Of a DNA stretch of 64,000 bases, positions 35,404-45,372 are shown piece by piece (the first letter of the stretch is position 1; each line of letters begins with the position of its first letter). Under the pieces are notes generated by a model. The model had not been told where the DNA came from, searched no databases, and was given only the letters and a program-made list of their open reading frames with translations. Origin of the DNA: Sphingomonas sp. Lineage in GTDB: Bacteria > Pseudomonadota > Alphaproteobacteria > Sphingomonadales > Sphingomonadaceae. The stretch covers positions 1,230,001 through 1,294,000 of the forward strand of contig NZ_JANINP010000006.1 in the NCBI RefSeq assembly GCF_024508665.1. Reading direction: 5' to 3'. The translations under genes were made by a program, and so were the position numbers.

Positions 35404-36345
35404 ATGAGCGATCTGCCGTCAACCGATGCCGAAGACGTGGAGGAAGCCGCGCGCGGCTGGTATCTTCGCCTGGTCGGCGGAGATGCCCGTCGTGGCGAAT
35501 TGGCGGCACTCGAAAAGTGGCTCGCTGAACGCCCGGACCATCGCGCGGCCTTTGCGCGTGCGCGCGCTATCTACACCTCAGCGGTCGCCGACCCGCTCGC
35601 GGTCGCGCGCAAGGTCGAGCGCCGGTCGCGTGATCGGCGCCGCTATGCCATGGCGGGTGCGGCGTGCGCGGGCGCCTTGGCACTGGCCGTCCTTCCCAAT
35701 CTGCCTTGGTTGACGGCGGATCAGGCAACCGCGACCGGCGAGATCAGGCGCCTGGCCTTGCCCGATGGCACAATCGCCTATCTCGATACCGGCAGTGCGC
35801 TCGACATGAGTTTTCAGGCCGATGGACGTACCATCGAGCTGAGACGCGGCCGCGCCTGGTTCAAGGTCGCGCATGAAAGCCGGCCATTTCGCGTCCGTGC
35901 CGCTGGCGCGGATATCTCCGATGTCGGTACGGCATTTTCGGTCGAATTGCGGGACAAGGGCGGCGTCGAGGTCAGCGTCGAGGACGGCCTGGTCGATGTC
36001 CGCATCGACGGTGTGACCCGGCGCCTCGCCCGGGGTTCGCAAGGGACGTTCGTGCCCGGCGCGCCGGTACGCATGGCCAACGTCGACCATGACGTCTTCA
36101 GGTGGCGCGAGGGACGGCTGTCGTTCGACAATCGTCCACTGGGCGACGTGCTCGCGGAGATCGGTCGCTATCGTCACGGATATATCTACGTGACCGATCG
36201 CGAGGTTGCCGCCCGGCGCGTGTCGGCAATGCTGTCGGTCGACGCCTTGGACAGCGGTCTGGCGGCGTTGGCCGAAAGCCAGCATCTGCGCATTCGCCAT
36301 GTCACGCCATGGCTGCTCGTGGTCTCAGCCGGCGAGGCGCAATAG
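35404..36345 (+). CDS. FecR-like anti-sigma factor
   Basis: LEKWLAERPDHRAAFARARAI...LALPDGTIAYLDTGSALDMSF...RGRAWFKVAHESRPFRVRAAGADISDVGTAFSV. Confidence 0.9.
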   Translation: MSDLPSTDAEDVEEAARGWYLRLVGGDARRGELAALEKWLAERPDHRAAFARARAIYTSAVADPLAVARKVERRSRDRRRYAMAGAACAGALALAVLPNLPWLTADQATATGEIRRLALPDGTIAYLDTGSALDMSFQADGRTIELRRGRAWFKVAHESRPFRVRAAGADISDVGTAFSVELRDKGGVEVSVEDGLVDVRIDGVTRRLARGSQGTFVPGAPVRMANVDHDVFRWREGRLSFDNRPLGDVLAEIGRYRHGYIYVTDREVAARRVSAMLSVDALDSGLAALAESQHLRIRHVTPWLLVVSAGEAQ

Positions 36346-36501
36346 CTGCTATTGGCGACGCGACGGCGCGCCATCGAAATTTTTTTGTAGTGCCGGGTTA
36401 GGTAGGCGGCACGTCCTGAGTCTCACCCCCAGCGCATGGTGATGCGGCGAGAAGCTGCACGCGGTTGCGTTTTGGTTCATATGATCTTGGGGGGAATATA
36501 G

Positions 36502-39270
36502 ATGCACCCGCATTCGGCGCTCAAAAGGGCTGTTTCGCATACGGCATTGAAGATCGCTCTTGCCGCGATCGCCGGCGGCATGGTCGCCGTGCCCAATCTG
36601 GCCCAGGCGCAAGCCGTAGCTGCTACCGAAACATTCCAGATCCCGGCTGGCAGCCTTGCCGCCGCGTTACGCGCCTTCTCCGACCAGACCGGACTCCAGA
36701 TGGTCTACGGTGCCGGTATCGTCGAAGGGAAGGCGAGCGGTGGCGCGTCCGGCACCATGTCGCGGAGCGAGGCGCTTGCGCGTATTCTTTCCGGGACGGG
36801 CCTCACGTTCCGGTTCAATGATGCAAAGACGGTGATCATCGAGGCGGCTGCTTCGGGAGATGACGGGGAGCGTGTATTGGGCGCAGTGCGGGTGCAGGGT
36901 TCACAAGATGCGGGCAGCGCCTTGCCAGGGGCGACGCCGGTCAACGGGATCAACGGGTCCCGAGATGTGACGGCGACCGAAGGGACGGGTAGCTATACGT
37001 CCAACGCCTTGACGGTGGGTTCGAAGACGGCGGCGAGCATCAAGGACACGCCGATGTCGGTGTCGGTGCTGACCAGCCAGCGGCTGCAGGACCAGAATAT
37101 TACCGACCTCAATACCGCGATGCGCAATCTGCCGGGGGTGACAATCCAATATAATGGCAACCCAAACGATCTGGCCTTTTATTCGCGCGGGTTCCGGATC
37201 ACGCAATTCCAATTCGATGGCGGTGCGCCGCTCAACGTGAACCCCGGCGGTGTTGTTGGCTACCGCCCCATCATCGACCTGTCCCTCTACGATCATGTCG
37301 AACTGGTGCGCGGTGCCGCGGGGACGTTCAACGCCTATGGCAATCCCGGCGGTGTGGTCAATCTGGTCCGCAAGAAGCCGCTCGATCATACGCAGATGCT
37401 CCTCGACATGCAGATCGGCAGCTGGGATTGGCATCGGATCACGGCTGACGTCACCGGTCCGCTTGGCTTTGGTGGCAGATTACGTGGGCGGTTTATCGCG
37501 ACGCATCAGGACAACAATTTTTTCTACAAGATTGCGAAGTCGACGCGCGACGTGTTGTCGGCCTCGCTCGAATATGATCTCACGCCCACCACCTTGGTCA
37601 GTATCGGCTTCAATTATCAGAACGAGCGCGATCTGCCGTTCAACGGTGGCCTGATGCGGTATGAGAATGGCGATCCGCTTGGTCTGCCGCGTTCGACGTG
37701 CCTGTGCTTCAATTTTGCTAAATCCAATAGTGAGAACAAGGAATTTTTCGGACAGATAGAACAGGAGATCGGCGACGACTGGACGATCAAGATCAAAGGA
37801 ACGCGTATTAGGCAGGAAGGGGTAACTCTCACGCCATCATTTGGTGGCACCGTCAACCCTACGACATTGACAGGTGCCTACGCTGTAAACTCTGGCTATG
37901 GGTATGTGCACGATCGACAAACGATGGCAGAGGCCACGTTAGATGGCGGCTTTTCCGTATTTGGTCTGAAGCAGCGTATAATACTGGGTGCCAATTATTC
38001 TATGGAGGATCCTACAGGATCCGGTACCGGCATCCAATACGATATCTATACTGGGCAAAATATACCTTTTCCCGGATTGGGTTACTATGATGACTTCCCA
38101 GATATATTTCATTTTGATTCTAACAGATATCTTGAGGCGGTGTATCCGCCGGGGCGTCAAAATTTATATCTATATGCCGATTTCAGATATCTGAACGCCT
38201 ACGCAAACCTCGATTTAGAGCCGGTAAGGGGGCTGCACGTTACGACGAGCCTGCGATATTCGTCGTACAGACAGCGCTCTCTTCAGCAGAATGTTTGCAC
38301 GTACCGGACCGTTATTCGACCAAACGACGCCTGCTTTGGCAAGCAAATAGGAGATTTGGCGTTCACCGGCTTTGGTCTGATCCGCGGTCAGCTGAACAAG
38401 GGCAGTAGTTTTTCTTGGCCTCCTTCCATTCAGTGGCGCTACGATGTTACGAAGTATATTTCCGTGTCCGCTATTTACACGGATATCTATATAGACCAAT
38501 CAAACAATATCGATAAGAACGAGGTGTCTCTTCCTCCGATAACTGGCGGAAATTTTGAGGGAGAGTTAAAGTGGGCGTCCCCTAACCAAAAGACGAACGC
38601 TTCGCTTTCGATCTTTTACACGAGACAGCTTGGATACGCTGGCACCGATCCGATCTGTGAAGGCGCAACGCCGGACGTCAAGTGCACAAATCGATCGACC
38701 AATGACGTGGGGAAGCTCAACCTGCAAAGGGCGTGTTGCTTCATATGGAATCCTGACCAAGAGAATATCAGCTACGGCTTCGATACTGAATTTGCCGGGC
38801 AAGTGGCGCGGGGTTGGCAACTGTCGGCGAGCTACAATTTCAACTACAATTTCATCCGAAATCAGAAACAGTTTGATGGATCTCGTACCCCTCTGACATC
38901 CTTTGCGCCAAGGCATCGCTTTCAGTTGTGGACCAGCTATATCGTACCTGATTCCTCGATCATTTCTGGAGCTAATTTTTCATTGGGTATCCAGGCGCAG
39001 TCGAAAACATATGTTGCGGGACTTTATTGCAAGACCTTCAACGATACTGGGGATCGCTGCTTAGAAAATGTCGATTACGCGTACGTGGGTCCAGCGCGGG
39101 TGATCTTGAGCGGTGGGATCGGATACAAATCGAAGAGCGGCTTGAGCTTCGATTTGCAGGTCGAAAATATCCTCGATAAAAATTATTATGAGCAGTTTTC
39201 TAGTACGACTGGTGGAAATTGGTATGGAGCTCCACGAAGCTTCAAGCTGACGCTCCACGGAAAATGGTGA
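36502..39270 (+). CDS. TonB-dependent receptor with STN domain
   Basis: TFQIPAGSLAAALRAFSDQTGLQMVY STN; plug/barrel; C-terminal GNWYGAPRSFKLTLHGKW. Confidence 0.95.
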   Translation: MHPHSALKRAVSHTALKIALAAIAGGMVAVPNLAQAQAVAATETFQIPAGSLAAALRAFSDQTGLQMVYGAGIVEGKASGGASGTMSRSEALARILSGTGLTFRFNDAKTVIIEAAASGDDGERVLGAVRVQGSQDAGSALPGATPVNGINGSRDVTATEGTGSYTSNALTVGSKTAASIKDTPMSVSVLTSQRLQDQNITDLNTAMRNLPGVTIQYNGNPNDLAFYSRGFRITQFQFDGGAPLNVNPGGVVGYRPIIDLSLYDHVELVRGAAGTFNAYGNPGGVVNLVRKKPLDHTQMLLDMQIGSWDWHRITADVTGPLGFGGRLRGRFIATHQDNNFFYKIAKSTRDVLSASLEYDLTPTTLVSIGFNYQNERDLPFNGGLMRYENGDPLGLPRSTCLCFNFAKSNSENKEFFGQIEQEIGDDWTIKIKGTRIRQEGVTLTPSFGGTVNPTTLTGAYAVNSGYGYVHDRQTMAEATLDGGFSVFGLKQRIILGANYSMEDPTGSGTGIQYDIYTGQNIPFPGLGYYDDFPDIFHFDSNRYLEAVYPPGRQNLYLYADFRYLNAYANLDLEPVRGLHVTTSLRYSSYRQRSLQQNVCTYRTVIRPNDACFGKQIGDLAFTGFGLIRGQLNKGSSFSWPPSIQWRYDVTKYISVSAIYTDIYIDQSNNIDKNEVSLPPITGGNFEGELKWASPNQKTNASLSIFYTRQLGYAGTDPICEGATPDVKCTNRSTNDVGKLNLQRACCFIWNPDQENISYGFDTEFAGQVARGWQLSASYNFNYNFIRNQKQFDGSRTPLTSFAPRHRFQLWTSYIVPDSSIISGANFSLGIQAQSKTYVAGLYCKTFNDTGDRCLENVDYAYVGPARVILSGGIGYKSKSGLSFDLQVENILDKNYYEQFSSTTGGNWYGAPRSFKLTLHGKW

Positions 39271-39280
39271 CCGTTGCGCC

Positions 39281-39305
39281 TGGGCCGGACCTTGCGTCCG
39301 GCCCC
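39281..39305 (+). terminator. Hairpin terminator after TonB receptor
   Basis: GGGCCGGAC-cttgc-GTCCGGCCC. Confidence 0.6.
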
Positions 39306-39534
39306 GCTTAGCTAGCTAGCGCCGTATGGCCGTGAGGGGACCGTCGATCGATCATGCCAACGCCTGGAATCCTCGCTTTGACAGGCGGAGTTCGGCTATG
39401 TTGTGACCTCGCAATATCCTTCCGGTTGTCCTCTATTTCGTCTAAATATCGGATGAGACATGGGACGTGAGTAAATCTGGGCATAATGCTAAGGAACACG
39501 GAGGGCCCGGCGCGCGCAGACGCGCCTAACCGAA

Positions 39535-39717
39535 ATGCTGGAGATCATCAGCCGCATTCGCGACTGGGCCGGCGGCGAGGCGCAGGTGATGGCCTGGTAT
39601 CGTTCGCAGCCGATTCCGGCGCTCGATGGCCGTACGTCCGAGGTCCTCGTCAAGTCCGGACAGGTCGACGCTATGCGCGACTATCTCGATCACCTGGCAC
39701 TTGGCGGCTTCGCTTGA
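39535..39717 (+). pseudogene. MbcA/ParS (DUF2384) antitoxin, C-terminal domain only
   Basis: GGEAQVMAWYRSQPIPALDGRTSEVLVKSGQVDAMRDYLDHLALGGFA; normal N-terminal HTH region absent. Confidence 0.7.
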
Positions 39718-39722
39718 GATAT

Positions 39723-40230
39723 ATGGGCCGTTGCTATCGCGGTCACAATCCCGTCTGTTCCTTTTCGCCGATCTCCGGCGAGGGCTCGGCAATCACGGGC
39801 GGGCGGTTCAACCGCAACGGCGAGGCGACGCTCTATCTGTCGCTCGACATATGACCCCGATCGCAGAATGTACTCAAGGGCTCAGCAATCGGCTGAGCCG
39901 CTGACCATGTGCGAATATGACGTCGATTGCGATCCAATCGCGGATCTTCGAGACGATGCCGGTCGGGCGCACCATGGAATGGTTATGGGCGAGCTCGACT
40001 GTGCTTGGCTCACCGCCCTGCGAGAAGGGCGGGATCCGCCATCCTGGCTTGTTGCCGATCGCCTGCGAGGTGAGGGTAGTGCAGGCATTCTGGTGCCGAG
40101 CTTTGCGCCACAGGCTACCGCTCACGGCTTTAACCTCGTGTTGTGGCGTTGGGGTCCCGATCTGCCCCACCGGGTCATTGCTTACGATCCCGCCGGGCGC
40201 TTGCCGAAGAATCAGCTGTCTTGGTCTTAA
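39723..40230 (+). pseudogene. RES-domain toxin disrupted by two frameshifts
   Basis: MGRCYRGHNPVCSFSPISGEGSAITGGRFNRNGEATLYLSLDI / MTPIAECTQGLSNRLS / PLTMCEYDVDCDPIADLRDDAGRAHHG... lie in three successive frames. Confidence 0.8.
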
Positions 40231-40242
40231 CCGCGATACGCG

Positions 40243-40437
40243 TTGATGCTGGGAGTGGGGCCGATGACGATCGAGGAAGTCTCCCGACGCACAGGCGTGT
40301 CCTTGGGGCTGATCGTCCAGCGGCTACGCAGTCTGCCGGGTTCAACCGAACAGGCCGGCAGAGCATCGGCTCGCTCTGATCCAACGTTATGCCGTTGCGG
40401 TTTCTATCGTCGGTGTTCGTTGATCGAGGGGAGGTGA
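40243..40437 (+). CDS. Small HTH-like ORF, possibly non-functional
   Basis: MTIEEVSRRTGVSLGLIVQRLRSLPG then low-confidence tail. Confidence 0.25.
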   Translation: MMLGVGPMTIEEVSRRTGVSLGLIVQRLRSLPGSTEQAGRASARSDPTLCRCGFYRRCSLIEGR

Positions 40438-40518
40438 AGGTTGGCAAGGAACGCCGGTTGCGCGGCCGACCTATATTGACCAGCCGCATGTCGCCTCGGA
40501 CAGGCGGGTCGGCTTATC

Positions 40519-41031
40519 GTGCAACAGGGTTTGAACCTCGAAGGCAAGAACGCACGGATGGCGCTGGCGTGCGGCTATTCGGGCGAGTTGTTGCGCTTCT
40601 TGCGGCATCGTGTCGGATCCCCCGACGATGCGAGCGACCTGCATCAGGAGACGTTCGTGCGGCTCGCAGGCGGGGATGCCACGCCTATTCGTGACTTTCG
40701 CGCCTATGTGTTTCGGGTCGCGCGTAACCTTTCGGCTGACTTTCTCCGCGCCGAACGCCGCCGGCGCGACCGCTTCGTTGCGGAAATCCCCGAGAATCTC
40801 GCGGCAGACCAGGTCAGCCCCGAGCGCGCCTTGCTCGACAAGGCGGAACTCAACCATCTCCTTGGTGCCCTGTCGACGCTGCCCGAGCGCCAGCGCGTGG
40901 CCTTGTTGCTCTACCGCCTCGAAGGACTGTCGCTGAAGGAAATCGGGGTGCGGCTCGGTGTGTCGGAAAGCATGGCCTGCCGCTATGTCGCCGCAGCCTT
41001 GGGGCATTGCGCCGGAGTGCTGGAGCGTTAG
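40519..41031 (+). CDS. FecI-like ECF sigma factor
   Basis: LLRFLRHRVGSPDDASDLHQETFVRLA...LPERQRVALLLYRLEGLSLKEIGVRLGVSESMACRYVAAAL. Confidence 0.9.
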   Translation: MQQGLNLEGKNARMALACGYSGELLRFLRHRVGSPDDASDLHQETFVRLAGGDATPIRDFRAYVFRVARNLSADFLRAERRRRDRFVAEIPENLAADQVSPERALLDKAELNHLLGALSTLPERQRVALLLYRLEGLSLKEIGVRLGVSESMACRYVAAALGHCAGVLER

Positions 41032-41112
41032 CGTCTCGGATCATGGCCTGGGTATAGACCGCCAGGTAAATGGAACGGCAAGCGCGCCTGGTCGTGTCGA
41101 AAGCGGAAATCG

Positions 41113-42060
41113 ATGACGGACATCCTGCTCGAGCAAGCGAATGAATGGCTCGTCCGCCTGCACGACAATCCCGTGGCCGAGGATTGGGTGGAGCATGCCG
41201 CCTGGCTCGAACGCAGCCCGGAGCATCGCCAGGCCTGGGATCGGGCCGAGCGCAACTGGTCGCTCTTGGGGGCGCTTGGGGCGGATGCGGACGGGGCCAA
41301 TGCCAGGGTGAAATCCTATGTCCGCCGCCGGCGGGCGGTCCGCACGGCCAGCGTGACCGCGGTGCTGGCCGCATTGCTGGCCGGCAACTGGGCGTATCGT
41401 GTCGTCTCGCCTGCGGATCTTCTGGCCGACGCGAGCACGCGGCCGGGGACGGTCCGCGCCTTGAACCTCGAGGACGGTAGCCGCGTCACGATGAACGGGG
41501 CGACGCGGCTCGACTGGAAGTTGCTCGCCGACCGGCGTGAGGTGGCGCTGGGGAGCGGCGAGGCCTTTTTTGAAGTGGCCCATGACACCGCCCGGCCCTT
41601 TTATGTCAGGGCAGGCGACGCGCAAATCCGCGTCACGGGCACGCGTTTCTCGGTGCGGCGCACCGGCAACCGGGTCTGGCTCGAGCTTGAACAGGGCAGG
41701 GTCCAGGCTTCGTCGGTGTCGGCGACCTCCGGGCAGGGCATACTGGAAGTCTTGCCCGGTGAAAGTGTGATCTGGGACGATACCGGCAAGATGTCGAGTG
41801 CACCTGTCAGGGTCGAGGAAATCGCCTCCTGGCGCCGGAATTTGGTGACATTCCGCTCCAAGCCTCTCGGCGACGTACTGGATGAGCTGAACCTTTCCTG
41901 GGGCGCGCATATCATCGTACGGGGCGAGGCGGCGAAGCAACGAGTGACCGGCGTATTCCGGCCATCGGACGAGGCGCGCGCGCTTCGGGACCTCGAACAA
42001 TCCTTGCCGATCCACATCACTCGGATCGGGCCGTTGATCATCGTTACCAAGCGCGAGTGA
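41113..42060 (+). CDS. FecR-like anti-sigma factor
   Basis: HAAWLERSPEHRQAWDRAERNWSLLG...LNLEDGSRVTMNGATRLDW...GEAFFEVAHDTARPFYVRAGDAQIRVTGTRFSVR. Confidence 0.9.
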   Translation: MTDILLEQANEWLVRLHDNPVAEDWVEHAAWLERSPEHRQAWDRAERNWSLLGALGADADGANARVKSYVRRRRAVRTASVTAVLAALLAGNWAYRVVSPADLLADASTRPGTVRALNLEDGSRVTMNGATRLDWKLLADRREVALGSGEAFFEVAHDTARPFYVRAGDAQIRVTGTRFSVRRTGNRVWLELEQGRVQASSVSATSGQGILEVLPGESVIWDDTGKMSSAPVRVEEIASWRRNLVTFRSKPLGDVLDELNLSWGAHIIVRGEAAKQRVTGVFRPSDEARALRDLEQSLPIHITRIGPLIIVTKRE

Positions 42061-42141
42061 AAATTTTTCGGGCCGTCGGTTCAGAATTGCATTCCCCCAT
42101 CGTCTCCAATTGTGCCAGCCCCATGACGGGCGGCCTCAGAA

Positions 42142-44949
42142 TTGGGGGAATCCATGCAAGTCCTTTCCTGTCGAACGAAGCGTGCCGCCCGCCTGTTGTC
42201 GATCGCGTCGGTCGGTGCGATGGCGGTCTGCTATTGCGCGCCTGCCGCGGCGCAGACCGCCGCTGCCACTTATTCGTTCGATATCCCTGCCCAGTCGCTC
42301 GAAAATGCCCTTCTGCAGTTCAACAAGGCGACGGGCCTGCAATTGGTCTATTCGGCCGCGCTGACGCAGGGGCTTTCCAGTCCCGGCGTGCACGGAACCA
42401 TGTCCGCGGATGAGGCTCTCGTGCGGATACTGTCGGGCACCGGGCTGACTTTCCGGAGGCTGGGGTCGGGATCGATTACGATCGAAGCGGTCTCCAGCGA
42501 TAGCGGCGAACGTGTATTGGGCGCGGTGCGCGTGCAGGGCTCGCAGGATGCGGGCAGCACCTTGCCTGGCTCTTCGCCTGTCAATGGCATCAACGGGTCG
42601 CGGGACGTGACGGCCACCGAAGGCACGGGCAGCTATACCTCGAATGCGCTGACGGCGGGTTCCAAGACGGCCGCCAGTATCAAGGATACGTCCATGGCGG
42701 TGTCGGTCCTGACAAGTCAGCGACTGCAGGATCAGAATATCACCGATCTGAACACGGCGATGCGCAACCTGCCGGGCGTTACCGTTTACAACCAGGGAAG
42801 CACGACCGATCTTGGCTTCTATTCCCGCGGATTCCGGATAACGCAGTTCCAGTTCGACGGCGGGGCGCCGATGAATATTAACCCCGGAGGCGCTGGCTAC
42901 AAGCCGGTGATCGATCTCTCGTTGTACGACCACATCGAATTGGTGCGCGGGGCGACGGGTACGTTCAACGCCTATGGTGATCCGGGCGGGGTGGTCAACC
43001 TCGTGCGCAAGAAGCCGCTGGACCATACCCAGTTCCTGCTCGACATGCAGATCGGCAGCTGGGACTGGCACCGGATCAGCGTCGATGTAACAGGACCGCT
43101 CGCTTTCGACGGCAAACTGCGTGGCCGGTTCATCGCAACGCACCAGGACAACGAGTTTTTCTACCGGATTGCCAACGCCAACAAGAACCTGCTGTCCGGC
43201 ACGCTCGAATATGACGTGACGCCGACCACACTTCTCAGCGTGGGCTTCAACTATCAAAAGAGCCACGAACTTCCCTTCACGAACGGCTTAATGCGCTACC
43301 AGAATGGCGATCCGCTTGGTGTGCCGCGTTCAACCTGCCTCTGCTTCAATTTTGCGAAGTCCGATACCGAGAACAACGAATTCTTCGGGCAGATCGAGCA
43401 GAAGCTTGGGCAGCGTTGGATCGCAAAGCTCAAGTTCACCAAAGTCAAGCAGGACGCAACGACTTACACTCCCTCCTTGGGCGGGTCGCTTAATCCAGAT
43501 TATGCAGTTGATCCCGCCAATGCAATAGGAGTTGTTGCTGATCCCGCTGCACCATATTATTTGCACGACCGCCAGACAATGGTAGAAGCAACATTGGAGG
43601 GATCATTCCGTTTTTTGGGGCATGATCAAAAGATAGTATTTGGCGCTAACCATACGATGGAAGATCCCGCGGGCACTGGGGTTCGGCTTGGTTTTGACCC
43701 TGTTACACGGCAGCGTGTCAATTTTACCGGAAATGCTCCGGCCGGCAACAATGTAAATCCGCTTTTTTTTAACACAAATGATTGGGGTGAACCGAATTTC
43801 GATTCCTTGCCAAAAAAATATCAGATTCTAACAGTTGAAGGAAGTTACAAGTACAATAATATTTACGCAAATATTGAATTGACTCCCTTTAAAAGGTTGC
43901 ACCTTACCACCGGGCTGCGTTACTCCCAATATGAAAAGAAGACCTTGCAGAAGCGGATTTGTGACTCATTTTATTCCATGTTCGGCCTGTGTGGCACAGA
44001 TCAAATCGGACAAGAGGTTTATTTAACTAACTTCGGCCCCGCGATTGGCAATCTTTACAAGGGGCACGCCTTTTCCTGGCCACCATCGGTTCAGTGGCGA
44101 TATGACATCACCGACAGACTGACAGGGTCGGCGGTGTACACCGATATCTATGTCGATCAGTCGCAGTATGTCGATAAATCCGGCAATCCCATGCCGCCAA
44201 TTACGGGCAAGAACTTCGAAAGCTCTCTCAAGTGGCTTTCGCCAAATTCGAAGCTCAATGCCAACCTCTCGGTGTACTACATCAAGAAAGTCGGCGCTGA
44301 CCTAACCGACCCGATCTGTCAGGGAGATAGCCCGGACCCGATTTGCACCAATCAGTCGACCCAGACAACGGGCGTACTTAATCTTCAAAAATACTGCTGC
44401 TATGTTTTCAGTCCCGATCAGCAGAACATGAGCTATGGCGCTGACTTTGAAATCTCCGGAGAAATCCGCAAGGGATGGCAGATTTCATTCAGCTATAATT
44501 TCAACTACACCAAATACAAAAATGCAACAGATTTTGACGGTCGGCCCATCCCACTGCTTTCCTTCGCACCACGGCACCGGATGAATCTGTGGACAAGCTA
44601 TAATTTCGAGGATGGTTCGCGTTTCAAGGGCCTATATCTGGCATTCGGGGCGCAGGCTCAATCCGAGACCTACCAGGTCGGGAATTATTGTAAGGAGTTC
44701 ATTTTAGACCCCAATAGCGATCAACATACTTGCGCGCCGGACGCTAACATTCCTTACGCCTTCACCGACCCCGGCCATGTGGTTTTCAGCGGTGCCGTGG
44801 GCTACAAGCTCAACGATACGCTGCGGCTCGATGTCCAGTTGGAGAACCTGCTCGACAAGACCTACTACGATCAGGTGGGCAGCATTTATGGCGGAAACTG
44901 GTATGGCGCACCGCGCAGCTTCAAGCTGTCGTTACACGGCAAATGGTAG
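42142..44949 (+). CDS. TonB-dependent receptor with STN domain
   Basis: YSFDIPAQSLENALLQFNKATGLQLVYSAAL STN; plug/barrel; C-terminal GNWYGAPRSFKLSLHGKW. Confidence 0.95.
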   Translation: MGESMQVLSCRTKRAARLLSIASVGAMAVCYCAPAAAQTAAATYSFDIPAQSLENALLQFNKATGLQLVYSAALTQGLSSPGVHGTMSADEALVRILSGTGLTFRRLGSGSITIEAVSSDSGERVLGAVRVQGSQDAGSTLPGSSPVNGINGSRDVTATEGTGSYTSNALTAGSKTAASIKDTSMAVSVLTSQRLQDQNITDLNTAMRNLPGVTVYNQGSTTDLGFYSRGFRITQFQFDGGAPMNINPGGAGYKPVIDLSLYDHIELVRGATGTFNAYGDPGGVVNLVRKKPLDHTQFLLDMQIGSWDWHRISVDVTGPLAFDGKLRGRFIATHQDNEFFYRIANANKNLLSGTLEYDVTPTTLLSVGFNYQKSHELPFTNGLMRYQNGDPLGVPRSTCLCFNFAKSDTENNEFFGQIEQKLGQRWIAKLKFTKVKQDATTYTPSLGGSLNPDYAVDPANAIGVVADPAAPYYLHDRQTMVEATLEGSFRFLGHDQKIVFGANHTMEDPAGTGVRLGFDPVTRQRVNFTGNAPAGNNVNPLFFNTNDWGEPNFDSLPKKYQILTVEGSYKYNNIYANIELTPFKRLHLTTGLRYSQYEKKTLQKRICDSFYSMFGLCGTDQIGQEVYLTNFGPAIGNLYKGHAFSWPPSVQWRYDITDRLTGSAVYTDIYVDQSQYVDKSGNPMPPITGKNFESSLKWLSPNSKLNANLSVYYIKKVGADLTDPICQGDSPDPICTNQSTQTTGVLNLQKYCCYVFSPDQQNMSYGADFEISGEIRKGWQISFSYNFNYTKYKNATDFDGRPIPLLSFAPRHRMNLWTSYNFEDGSRFKGLYLAFGAQAQSETYQVGNYCKEFILDPNSDQHTCAPDANIPYAFTDPGHVVFSGAVGYKLNDTLRLDVQLENLLDKTYYDQVGSIYGGNWYGAPRSFKLSLHGKW

Positions 44950-44982
44950 TCTGACGTTTCCGTCGGATTAACCTGCCGCATG

Positions 44983-45012
44983 AAGAGCCGCGAGCCAAGG
45001 GCTCGCGGCTCT
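44983..45012 (+). terminator. Hairpin terminator after TonB receptor
   Basis: AAGAGCCGCGAGCC-aa-GGCTCGCGGCTCTT, 14-bp perfect arms. Confidence 0.7.
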
Positions 45013-45372
45013 TGCAGTTGAGCCGCCGCGAAATCGCTGTGGATCAAACGTGTGCCACGCAGGATTAGTCTGACGCGAGTCTTCACATCCAAATTTATAT
45101 ATTATCGGTGACCTGTTCTCCCGACTGTTGCCGTTCAACTTATGCCGCCCCTGAATCCGCAAAACCACCACTCTAGGAATCCCATTCATGGTTCACGGCG
45201 TATTTCAACGTCGGTCCTGAAACGGCCTCCACACGGGACCCAAAACCGAATGCTTTGGCCGTGTCGACACGGCGTGCGGCATTATCGGTCGGTGCCGCTC
45301 AACTCGCGCCTGGTCAGCTGGAGGAAGGTTCGGTCGCGCCATCGTGCCAGACGTCGAGTGTCAATCTGACGG

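Noticed and set aside
39300-39320. TAGCTAGCTAGC short tandem run
   Set aside because: Three 4-bp units only; too short to claim a variable repeat.
42136-43266. 376-aa minus-strand ORF antisense to the fifth receptor
   Set aside because: Same shadow pattern occurs opposite every receptor gene.
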